13,740 nucleotides of DNA from JANRIZ01 sp033764445 (GTDB lineage: Bacteria; Verrucomicrobiota; Verrucomicrobiia; JAWXBN01): assembly GCA_033764445.1 (NCBI GenBank), contig JANRIZ010000022.1, positions 1 to 13,740 of the forward strand, read 5' to 3'. Numbering within the stretch: position 1 is the stretch's first letter; each line of letters opens with the position of its first letter. Below, piece after piece: positions 1 through 6,482 of the stretch. The translations under genes were made by a program, and so were the position numbers. The notes beneath the pieces are model-generated. The model saw only the letters and a program-made list of their open reading frames with translations. It made no database searches and was not told the DNA's origin.

Positions 1-1
1 C

Positions 2-157
2 CGCCGGCTGCGTCTGGATCAGGCCCGCCATCTTCTGATCCACTCCACCAAACCGATCAAGGTCATCGCCGCCGAAGTGGGAGTCACGGACCTTCACGCC
101 TTCAACAAACTCATCAAAAAACACTTCGGCAAAAGCCCCCGGCAGCTGAGGGGTTGA
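2..157 (+). CDS. AraC-family regulator, C-terminal fragment
   Basis: The first 51 codons of the window are the end of an open frame that enters from the left and stops at TGA 155-157. The peptide begins RRLRLDQARHLL and continues IKVIAAEVGVTDLHAFNKLIKKHFGKSPRQLRG. This is the typical second helix-turn-helix of AraC/XylS regulators: an R-L-x-x-A-x-x-L-L helix, the 'I..IA..VG' turn, and the 'F...FKK.FG.SP..LR' ending. It binds DNA as a transcription factor. Its ligand or sensing domain lies outside the window, so its targets are unknown. It converges on the minus-strand operon, whose last gene ends 32 bp away. Nothing here shows that it regulates that operon. Confidence 0.85.
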   Translation, partial: RRLRLDQARHLLIHSTKPIKVIAAEVGVTDLHAFNKLIKKHFGKSPRQLRG

Positions 158-166
158 ACCCTCTTT
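148..166 (+). terminator. Weak terminator-like hairpin after the AraC-type gene
   Basis: GAGGG (148-152) can pair with CCCTC (159-163) across a 6-base loop and is followed by only three T. It overlaps the stop codon of the AraC-type gene and lies between two convergent genes, where a terminator is expected. The stem is short and the T-run poor, so this is a candidate only. I saw no better intrinsic terminator for the long minus-strand operon ending at 190. Confidence 0.25.
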
Positions 167-189
167 CCGTGTGGCGACGCGATCCCTTG

Positions 190-1152
190 TTAACACAAAA
201 AGGTCTTGCACACCTCAAGGGCACAATCCCAACGCGCCCCGTAAGATCCGGACAAAAGGGTGAAGCGCCTGCCTGTATGCGTCAGCCGTTCCAGAAAGGT
301 TTCATGCATCCAGGCACGCATGTGTTCACCATCCCGGAATCCGTCCTGCACAAAGGGCACATCGGGGGCACAGAGAAAATAATGTGCCGGTCGGCGCCCC
401 GACGCCAGGGCCTCCACGGAGGGAGAACCGCATTTCAAATAACGCTCATGCCAGATTGCCGTGGCAAAACTGTCCGTATCGCAGATGAGCAGCTTGTTGC
501 ATTCACGCGCCCCTCGATCCTCCAGACGATTCTGCTCGGCCGCAATCAATTCAAATTCCCGGCTCTCCCATGTCCCCTCAGCGGCTGAATGCACTTTTGA
601 CTCATAATACATCCGTCCAAACTCCGGAACCCAGACCGTCCGGAAGTATTCAGCCAGTTGTTTGCAGAGTGTGGTTTTGCCGGTGGATTCGGCACCGATC
701 ACCACCGTCCGGCACGCGAACCAGGCACGCACGCAGGGATCCAGGTACTGCCACTGTCGCAACGGGTTCTCGCGGACGGCCGTGCCGGACACGGGAACCG
801 CGTTCCGCGAAAGGTCAATCAACTCGTGGGCACATCCCAGATGCCTTGCATACGCCTCCCCATAGGACTCGGATGTAAACACGACATCGGGGGCGTGGCC
901 CAGAAAGCGACGGGTATATCCGGCCCAACCCTGGGAGTCATCAGCGGGAACACAGTCCTCAACGATGATCACCTTTGCCTCGGGATATACCTCACGAATC
1001 CAACCGGCCCGCACCTCTCCGGGAATGTCCTGATTCGGATGGTGACAGACGGCAACCGTGAGAGCATCACAGCGACGGAGGGCGGACGCGATCAGATGGC
1101 CGTGCCCCCGATGAAACGGATAAAACTTCCCGATCACCAGGCCTCGCCTCAT
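190..1152 (-). CDS. nadR: NadR-type NMN adenylyltransferase / ribosylnicotinamide kinase
   Basis: A 320-residue bifunctional enzyme of NAD salvage. It phosphorylates nicotinamide riboside to NMN and adenylates NMN to NAD in the cytoplasm. Residues 1-135 form the nucleotidyltransferase domain, with GKFYPFHRGH at 8-17 (the HxGH-type ATP site, H14/H17) and the partner motif VSGTAVR at 121-127. Residues 147-320 form the kinase, with P-loop GAESTGKT at 153-160, Walker-B-like LLICDTD at 221-227, and VPFVQDGFRDG at 265-275, typical of NadR kinases. The N-terminal helix-turn-helix repressor domain of enterobacterial NadR is absent, so this copy is purely enzymatic. Its ATG overlaps the pnuC stop by 4 bp (ATGA), so transporter and enzyme are translationally coupled, as is common for pnuC-nadR pairs. 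It is the last gene of the eight-gene run. Confidence 0.93.
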   Translation of the reverse strand: MRRGLVIGKFYPFHRGHGHLIASALRRCDALTVAVCHHPNQDIPGEVRAGWIREVYPEAKVIIVEDCVPADDSQGWAGYTRRFLGHAPDVVFTSESYGEAYARHLGCAHELIDLSRNAVPVSGTAVRENPLRQWQYLDPCVRAWFACRTVVIGAESTGKTTLCKQLAEYFRTVWVPEFGRMYYESKVHSAAEGTWESREFELIAAEQNRLEDRGARECNKLLICDTDSFATAIWHERYLKCGSPSVEALASGRRPAHYFLCAPDVPFVQDGFRDGEHMRAWMHETFLERLTHTGRRFTLLSGSYGARWDCALEVCKTFLC

Positions 1153-1823
1153 GGAGCGGCTCCCTGTGCCTGCTCAAGACGCCGCCAGTTCCAAAGGCCC
1201 TGACAGGCCAGAACCAGAAACACCCCGTAAAGCAACGCAACAAAAATGATCCCCTTGCTCGCATAAAGCCCGACACCGATCACGTCCACCGCGATCCACA
1301 AAGGCCAGCATTCCAACAGACGTCTGGCCATGACGGCCGTGGCGACAAGGCTCATGACGGTCGTGAGAGCATCCCCCACCGGAAAGGACGGGGGTTCGGG
1401 AAAATACGCTGGCAGCCACCGGGGCAAATGGACCACAACAAAGGTGAGCCCTGCCGTTCCGACAACGATGGTCAGAATCATGATTCCCCTTGCGCTCCAG
1501 CCCAGCCGATTAACCGGGCGGCGATCCTTTTTCACATCTTTCACGGGGCGATCCTGACGCGCCCAAACCCACCAACCATAAAATCCTGCAATAAAGAAAT
1601 AAATCTGCTCCAGAAAATCCGCATATAGGCGGATTTGATAGAATAAAATCGCGAAGAGTATCACTCCGATCGCCCCGACGGGCCACGTCCAAGTGCTGTT
1701 GCGAACCGCCAGACAGACGCTCCAAAGGTTAAAAAGCGTTCCGATCAGTTCCAAAAAACTCAACGGGTATCCGGCCACTGTCACGAACACCGCTTGGGAA
1801 TCAAAAAAAATGCGCCACTCCAT
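1149..1823 (-). CDS. pnuC: PnuC nicotinamide riboside transporter
   Basis: A 224-residue, very hydrophobic inner-membrane protein of normal PnuC length with about seven predicted membrane segments. Family wording is clear: NLWSVCLAVRNSTWTWPVGAIG (32-53), YADFLEQIYFFIAGFYGWWVW (67-87), and the C-terminal half WPLWIAVDVIGVGLYASKG (173-191). PnuC proteins let nicotinamide riboside cross the membrane by facilitated diffusion. The downstream NadR kinase traps it as NMN, which matches the 4-bp overlap with nadR. The start ATG (1823) lies only 4 bp beyond the stop of the upstream adenylate-forming enzyme and has only a weak Shine-Dalgarno sequence, so translation probably depends on ribosomes arriving from that gene. 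No riboswitch or NiaR-type site could be placed between them because there is no room. Confidence 0.95.
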   Translation of the reverse strand: MEWRIFFDSQAVFVTVAGYPLSFLELIGTLFNLWSVCLAVRNSTWTWPVGAIGVILFAILFYQIRLYADFLEQIYFFIAGFYGWWVWARQDRPVKDVKKDRRPVNRLGWSARGIMILTIVVGTAGLTFVVVHLPRWLPAYFPEPPSFPVGDALTTVMSLVATAVMARRLLECWPLWIAVDVIGVGLYASKGIIFVALLYGVFLVLACQGLWNWRRLEQAQGAAP

Positions 1824-1827
1824 GCCG

Positions 1828-3186
1828 TCAGTCCATTGTTTTCATTGATGATGTGTATTGAATGACTTTCCCCTCAAACCGTTCCATCGGAAAAACATGG
1901 ATGGTCTGATCCTCGCCGAAAAGCCCTTTGAGCGCCGCTTGAATCTCCCCCTCACGGCCAGAAATGGCCACACCCTTGAATGCAAGAGACCGATCCTCCG
2001 CCTGGTGCAGGGTGAACTGGACCAACCCCAATGATTGAAGCACATGCGTCACATCCACATTGTTGATGCGGTGTCCCCCTGACCCGAAAAAACGGACGGG
2101 CGGACGGCCTTGGAGACCGATCAGCACCGGCTCTCCCCGCCGCCACTCCAGGGATGCCTGGTCCCCTGTCCGGTAACGGACCAGCGGGAGACAGAAATTA
2201 AACCCGCCCGTCAGCGTAATCTCACCACGTTGCCCCAAAGAAAGCGGCTGTTGATTTTCCCCCAAAATTTCCACATGAAGCCGCGGTTGCAGGAGCACAT
2301 GTCCTCCCAGGTCCGCATCATATACGGCGACGGGTCCGGCCTCATTGAGGGAATAAAAATCCAACACAGGGCATTGATACCTCTCCTCCAGTTGCTTGCG
2401 CATCCCCCCTTCCAAGGCCATCGCGGTTGAAAAAATCACACGCGGGAATATGTTTGGATCCAATCGCAGCAACTCCACAAACGAAAGCGGATCTCCCGCC
2501 ACCACCTCGGCATTCAGTGCCTCAAGATATTTGACACGATCATCCGGATGCCGCCAGTCATCGGGGTGCAGGTTGATTTTTGCCAATCCGGATTCCCCCT
2601 GAAGCGGAGTGACGGAGACGTATGTGAAACACTTTTTCTGACAGCCAAGGATCACAACACCCACCTGCCCGGCTCCATGCCTCAGAGTCATCCCCAGACG
2701 TTTCAAAGCACGCAGATGAAAGGCCAGATAACACGCCGCAACTCGCGGATGGGACGGAACCGAAAGCGGATGTCCCGTCGTGCCGCTGGTTCGATAATGG
2801 ATCAATCGTGCGACAGGCACGTGATCCCGCACAAAAAGCGCCGGATCCGCAGCCACATCGGATCGACCGATCAATGGCCAGTCCGTCAGACCTTTGGGAA
2901 GCGCACCATAACGACGATAGAAGGGCACCGTGCGATGACTCGTCTCAAGAAAGACGGAAAGCCAGTCAGGCAAACGACCGATCTCGACGGGATCCCCCAT
3001 GGCCCGGGGCATAAACTCTTTCACGGACCGGATATCCTCCGCACCCAACCGGTGACCACTGCGATTGCGATACAGAGGCGCATGCGCGTGCTCCCGCAAA
3101 AACCGCAGCATTTTCCCGCCCTCATCCCCCAGGATCGGAAAACGGTCGCGATCATCCTCCGCAATCACTCCTATTCCCTCGTCCAT
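1828..3186 (-). CDS. PaaK/CapK-like adenylate-forming enzyme (ANL superfamily)
   Basis: A 452-residue soluble protein with the layout of phenylacetate-CoA ligase and CapK-like proteins. The phosphate-binding loop is YRTSGTTGHPL (131-141). The ANL 'Y-x-x-x-E-x-G' element appears as YSLNEAGPVA (278-287). VRYRTGD (336-342) carries the ribose-contacting Asp, GR (360-361) starts the hinge, and FEGK near the C-terminus supplies a candidate catalytic lysine. Such enzymes activate a carboxylate as acyl-AMP and usually pass it to CoA or another thiol or amine. The substrate here is unknown; no phenylacetate or capsule genes are nearby, so I give no paaK or capK name. It overlaps the end of the 192-residue gene by 16 bp and sits directly upstream of pnuC. 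The C-terminal domain ends unusually soon after the lysine. Family call is firm, function is not. Confidence 0.85.
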   Translation of the reverse strand: MDEGIGVIAEDDRDRFPILGDEGGKMLRFLREHAHAPLYRNRSGHRLGAEDIRSVKEFMPRAMGDPVEIGRLPDWLSVFLETSHRTVPFYRRYGALPKGLTDWPLIGRSDVAADPALFVRDHVPVARLIHYRTSGTTGHPLSVPSHPRVAACYLAFHLRALKRLGMTLRHGAGQVGVVILGCQKKCFTYVSVTPLQGESGLAKINLHPDDWRHPDDRVKYLEALNAEVVAGDPLSFVELLRLDPNIFPRVIFSTAMALEGGMRKQLEERYQCPVLDFYSLNEAGPVAVYDADLGGHVLLQPRLHVEILGENQQPLSLGQRGEITLTGGFNFCLPLVRYRTGDQASLEWRRGEPVLIGLQGRPPVRFFGSGGHRINNVDVTHVLQSLGLVQFTLHQAEDRSLAFKGVAISGREGEIQAALKGLFGEDQTIHVFPMERFEGKVIQYTSSMKTMD

Positions 3187-3749
3187 TTGTCCGCCGCCTC
3201 CTCGGCTGCTTTTCGTGCGAGCGCCTCACGAATCGCCTTGGCACGCTCCTGCGCCCGGCGCGAGGCTTCCACAACACGAGACCTCTCCCGGGAACTGATC
3301 GTTGTCAGCCGGTCCTGGGCCTGCTCCTGCGTTTCTCCCGCCGGACGCATCTGGAACTTTGAAAGCATCAACCGGACAGTTTCCTCCCGGCGCTCAGGAT
3401 CATCCACACACGATTGGGCGTTCACAAATGCCGAAAGCTCCTCGGAAACCTTCTGAATCCTGTCGATCACAGCGTCGGGACTCAGCCGCTGGCCGACAAA
3501 AAACGGATCACCCATGAGCCATGCCAGGACGGCAGCCAGGGAAAGCAGGTTCCGTTGGGAATGTTCAGACGCGATGAGGAATGCAAACCGGTCGGGAGAC
3601 GACTGGCCGAAGGAGCGCACGATGTCATGCACCACGGCCTCCACATGGATCACTCCATGTCCATGAATGGAGGGCTCGGCCAAAAAGTCCTCCGGTGTCG
3701 CCGCCAGCCGCTGCAGGAGCGCCTCAAGGGCGGGACTTTCATGATTCAT
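3171..3749 (-). CDS. Orphan 192-residue protein with charged helical tail
   Basis: I do not recognise this protein. The ATG at 3749 is preferred over longer in-frame starts because a G-rich Shine-Dalgarno tract (GAGGGGGGGG) lies just upstream and the longer version would read a low-complexity Gly/Arg stretch inside the radical SAM gene. Residues 1-110 look globular and mostly helical, with SIHGHGVIHVEAVVHDIVRS (27-46) and LAAVLAWLMGDPFFVGQ (71-87). The latter is not long or hydrophobic enough to be a sure membrane helix. Residues 142-192 are a highly charged Arg/Glu/Ala helix, probably a coiled coil, ending KAAEEAADKWTRE. No cysteines suggest metal binding. It overlaps the radical SAM gene by 11 bp and the ligase gene by 16 bp, so it is probably made with them. 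It may be an adaptor or a substrate carrier, but that is inference. Confidence 0.75.
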   Translation of the reverse strand: MNHESPALEALLQRLAATPEDFLAEPSIHGHGVIHVEAVVHDIVRSFGQSSPDRFAFLIASEHSQRNLLSLAAVLAWLMGDPFFVGQRLSPDAVIDRIQKVSEELSAFVNAQSCVDDPERREETVRLMLSKFQMRPAGETQEQAQDRLTTISSRERSRVVEASRRAQERAKAIREALARKAAEEAADKWTRE

Positions 3750-4728
3750 ACGCCCCCCCCTCGAACTTCCCGAATGTCTGTGTGCTGGGACAATCATCGC
3801 ATGTCGTCGCCCGACTCCGCCTCCGCGCCGCCGCCCATCTCCCGGCAACACCCCCGATATCCTCCAGCGACCGCCATTGGCTCACGGACTCCCCGTACTC
3901 TGAAGTCGTAAAGTGGCAGGGCGACACAATGCCTTCCTCATTGATGAAAAGAAATTGCTGACCGGGGGAACAGTCTTCCACAGGCACGGGTCGGCCTTCA
4001 GCCGAAGCCATCAGCCGCGCGTGATAGGAGTCGCCTCCCTTTAGGATCAATCCCCGTCTGGTCATTTCCGCCTTCAGTGAAGGAAGTTGGTTCAAGAATA
4101 GTCCCACATCCGCCGGCATCAATTTATTTTCCTGAAAATATTCGGGCCGATCCCTCCCGCCGAGGAGATTATAGGTCACTTCGTCCACACCCCAGCCGGC
4201 CAGTTCCCGGCACAAGACGCCAAAATCCCGAAACGTGTCACGCATCAACACCACATTGACACGCACCCGAAAATCAGGGCAAAGCTTCCGCCTTTCGCAA
4301 ATCAGCCGGGTGACACCGTTTCGCAAACGATCAAAACCCCCGTGCCACCCGCGCAACCGTTCGTGCACCACACCCAGCGCATCCACACTCACGGTCACTT
4401 CCTCAAACGAATCCAGCAGGAATTCCCTCATGTCCGCGGACTCAAGAGCGTATCCGTTTGTCGTGACACTTTGTGCCAATGCCTGTTCCTCGGCGAGTGT
4501 CTGCCCCACCTCCCGGAGGGGGCTCCACAGCAATGGTTCCCCGCCCAGCCAGCTCAGCAAAACCTGACGCCCCGTCTTCCGGCCATAGGACGCAAACAAT
4601 CTCCCGACACGAATCACCTCTGCCGGATCCATGCTCTTTCGCTCAAACAATCGCCTGCGGTCGTAGGCGCAAAACCCGCAGCCAAGATTGCAGGCCGTTG
4701 TCACCCGCCAGACAACCACAAGTCTCAT
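3739..4728 (-). CDS. Radical SAM enzyme with SPASM/twitch-like C-terminal cluster
   Basis: A 329-residue enzyme. The canonical CxxxCxxC site is C13, C17 and C20 (within ACNLGCGFC), and the initial residue of the family's usual motif position is kept very close to the N-terminus. Further radical SAM elements are WLGGEPLL (60-67, SAM-amine binding GGEP), TTNGY (89-93) and VSVDA (113-117). The C-terminal part holds C253, C271, C310 and C313, spaced like a twitch/SPASM auxiliary iron-sulfur cluster. In radical SAM enzymes this half often handles peptide or protein substrates. The reaction is not predictable from sequence. A good Shine-Dalgarno (GAGG) precedes the ATG, which overlaps the vWA gene stop by 4 bp. 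The final codons contain a run of eight G just before the start of the 192-residue gene. Family call firm; peptide modification is inference. Confidence 0.9.
   Translation of the reverse strand: MRLVVVWRVTTACNLGCGFCAYDRRRLFERKSMDPAEVIRVGRLFASYGRKTGRQVLLSWLGGEPLLWSPLREVGQTLAEEQALAQSVTTNGYALESADMREFLLDSFEEVTVSVDALGVVHERLRGWHGGFDRLRNGVTRLICERRKLCPDFRVRVNVVLMRDTFRDFGVLCRELAGWGVDEVTYNLLGGRDRPEYFQENKLMPADVGLFLNQLPSLKAEMTRRGLILKGGDSYHARLMASAEGRPVPVEDCSPGQQFLFINEEGIVSPCHFTTSEYGESVSQWRSLEDIGGVAGRWAAARRRSRATTCDDCPSTQTFGKFEGGAYES
3753..3760 (-). repeat. G8 homopolymer at the radical SAM / orphan gene junction
   Basis: Eight consecutive G on the coding strand lie in the last codons of the radical SAM gene (reading E-G-G-A) and form the Shine-Dalgarno tract of the 192-residue gene. 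Loss of one G, or a +1 slip, would carry the radical SAM frame straight into the orphan's frame with no stop in between. Confidence 0.85.
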
Positions 4729-6482
4729 CGGTGAGTTTCCTCGTTTTTGGGATGATAATGTCGCCGTGAAAATTCACGGGCAAAGGACGTCAATTCCTCC
4801 CACTGACCCACCGGATAAATATCCCACCCTTGTTCCTCCCGTGCCCTGCACAAGTCCCGCGAGAGATCTGTTTTGCCCTGATCCCAGTACGCGGGGAGAT
4901 TTAAAACAAGTGAGCCTCCACCCCCCGCCTTCGCCAATGCCTGCCCGGCAATATCCCAACCCGAAGCGCCCCGCTCATCCGAATCAAACATGGTCGTGAC
5001 ACCATCATCGGAAACCACCATCACATGGGCCATGCGAGCCACCCGTCTGTGGAGGTAGGTGACGCGAAGAATATGGAGGGGGAATGCCGTCCCCCCGCCA
5101 AAATATCCGGTCAGGACTTTCAGGATTTTATCCTCATCCTGAATGAATCCGTCCGTCGTTAAAAACTGCTGTTTCCCGCTCCACAACGTGACTTGCACCC
5201 GGGCACCCGCACGCAGTGCGGAGAGGCACAAAATGGCTCCCGCAAGAGCCGGATAGGAAAGTTGGCGCTGGGGATTGAGCATCGATCCGGAGCTGTCCAC
5301 ATACAGGTCGAGGTCAAATGGACGAAAGCCGGGCATCGTTCCTTCGGCCAGCCCCCAGATACGCTGCACCGTCGTCACCCCGGGGATGACACGGGGACTC
5401 TGCAATATGGTCTGCATCCAATCAATCGCATCCAACGACTCACCCATTTCCCAAGGCTCCAGCCCTTCGGGCAAGGGGTCCTGGCTTTCAGGCATTTTTC
5501 GTCTGGGGAATGGCAGAAGATGTTTGCGGGCACGCTCACGATAATAACGGACGGCCACCTCGTGATCCTCCAGCTTGATTCCCGCCGAACGCAGGATTTC
5601 CCCGTATTCAAACGGCTGGCGCGCTTGTCCGGCAGCCCCCCCCGGAACGGTCCTGGAATCGGCGGGCACCGATCCGCCCGCTTCATCTTCCGCCGGATGA
5701 ACGTTTTCGGATTGCTCCGCAGGGTCTTCATCGGTGAGCCCGGTGGGCATTCCTCCGATCGAGGCATCCTTGGTATCCGACCAAACGGAAAAGACTCTCA
5801 TGGCCTTCGACGCCTTTTGGTCTTCCATCACATAGGGAAGCATGAGTGCCGCAAACCGGCCCGATCCCCTCAACCATTCCGACGCAAAACTTCTGATCAA
5901 CCGCGCCCCCAACACGGCGTCACCCTCCATGTCCTCAGGCAGCACGGGTATTCCCAATGTCCCCGTCCGCAATGACCACAGGATTTCATAAATCCTCATG
6001 TAAAGATTCCAGACCTTGCTCTGGGATGCTTCCGCCTTGATCTTTTGGTAAATGTCCACCAACCGCAGCCGTGCGCCACGTTGCAGCCGGTCATTGATCA
6101 GGAGATCCGTATAGAGATTCGCGATCATCGGCGCATGCGCCTCATGCATGGGCAGCGCCTTTCTCATTCTCGCCAACGTGCGGGCGTGTTCGGTCAGCGT
6201 GGCCGGCGCCAGAATGTGATGTCCGATCTCATGCGCAAGAATTTCCACGCCATAGTCCCCCAAACCACGTGCCAGGACTTCCTCCAGATTCACAACAATG
6301 GCCTGATCATGGAGCCGTATCATGGCAAAGCTGCCATCCAAACCCTCCCGTCTCGCCTCCGCGTCCGTTCCACACAGGAGCGGTGAACGCAGACGCGTGA
6401 ATTTGCTCCAGACCGCCAACGCCCGGGGCCACTCCTCACGCCATCGATCCGCCAAAGCGTCCGTGCCGGGTTGCTTTTTCAT
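4725..6482 (-). CDS. Metallopeptidase-like plus vWA two-domain protein
   Basis: A 585-residue soluble protein with two domains. Residues about 50-135 carry HEIGHH at 84-89, a zinc-peptidase HExxH signature, followed by NLYTDLLINDRL (122-133), a helix with acidic residues that could give a third ligand. This resembles the putative metallopeptidase domains found next to vWA domains in MoxR-linked proteins (DUF2201-like, from memory). A low-complexity acidic/Gly/Pro linker spans about 238-290. Residues 388-570 form a vWA domain with complete MIDAS: D396, S398, S400, T465 and D492. vWA proteins partner MoxR ATPases in assembling or remodelling client proteins, so the ATPase two genes upstream is the obvious partner. 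There is no signal peptide or membrane segment, so it is not an HtpX-type protease. It overlaps both neighbours by 4 bp. Peptidase activity is inferred only from the motif. Confidence 0.87.
   Translation of the reverse strand: MKKQPGTDALADRWREEWPRALAVWSKFTRLRSPLLCGTDAEARREGLDGSFAMIRLHDQAIVVNLEEVLARGLGDYGVEILAHEIGHHILAPATLTEHARTLARMRKALPMHEAHAPMIANLYTDLLINDRLQRGARLRLVDIYQKIKAEASQSKVWNLYMRIYEILWSLRTGTLGIPVLPEDMEGDAVLGARLIRSFASEWLRGSGRFAALMLPYVMEDQKASKAMRVFSVWSDTKDASIGGMPTGLTDEDPAEQSENVHPAEDEAGGSVPADSRTVPGGAAGQARQPFEYGEILRSAGIKLEDHEVAVRYYRERARKHLLPFPRRKMPESQDPLPEGLEPWEMGESLDAIDWMQTILQSPRVIPGVTTVQRIWGLAEGTMPGFRPFDLDLYVDSSGSMLNPQRQLSYPALAGAILCLSALRAGARVQVTLWSGKQQFLTTDGFIQDEDKILKVLTGYFGGGTAFPLHILRVTYLHRRVARMAHVMVVSDDGVTTMFDSDERGASGWDIAGQALAKAGGGGSLVLNLPAYWDQGKTDLSRDLCRAREEQGWDIYPVGQWEELTSFAREFSRRHYHPKNEETHR
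5636..5643 (-). repeat. G8 homopolymer in the interdomain linker of the vWA protein
   Basis: Eight consecutive G on the coding strand encode part of the Pro-Gly-Gly-Ala stretch at residues 280-283, in the linker between the metallopeptidase-like and vWA domains. A one-base slip here would leave the first domain intact and remove the vWA domain: one alternative frame stops within about 12 codons, the other at about 5375. Confidence 0.85.

Noticed and set aside
151..161. Terminator for the minus-strand operon in the AraC gene tail
   Set aside because: Read on the minus strand the small hairpin is not followed by a T-run, and it lies within coding sequence.
1828..3186. Naming the adenylate-forming enzyme paaK (phenylacetate-CoA ligase) or capK
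   Set aside because: No phenylacetate catabolism or capsule gene is in the window, and the family contains many different substrate types.
2548..3456. 302-codon plus-strand frame opposite the ligase and orphan genes, and similar 342- and 300-codon frames at 6488-7516 and 7437-8339
   Set aside because: They run antisense to recognised or operon-consistent genes, show low-complexity Arg/His/Pro/Ser composition and have no recognisable domain.
3171..3851. Longer 226-residue version of the orphan protein
   Set aside because: The additional 34 residues are Gly/Arg-rich, lie wholly inside the radical SAM gene and precede the good G-rich ribosome binding site; ATG 3749 is preferred, although the open frame is relevant to the slippage idea.
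4725..6482. HtpX/M48 membrane protease
   Set aside because: HEIGHH is present but there are no membrane segments and a vWA domain follows, so the layout is that of soluble MoxR-linked proteins.
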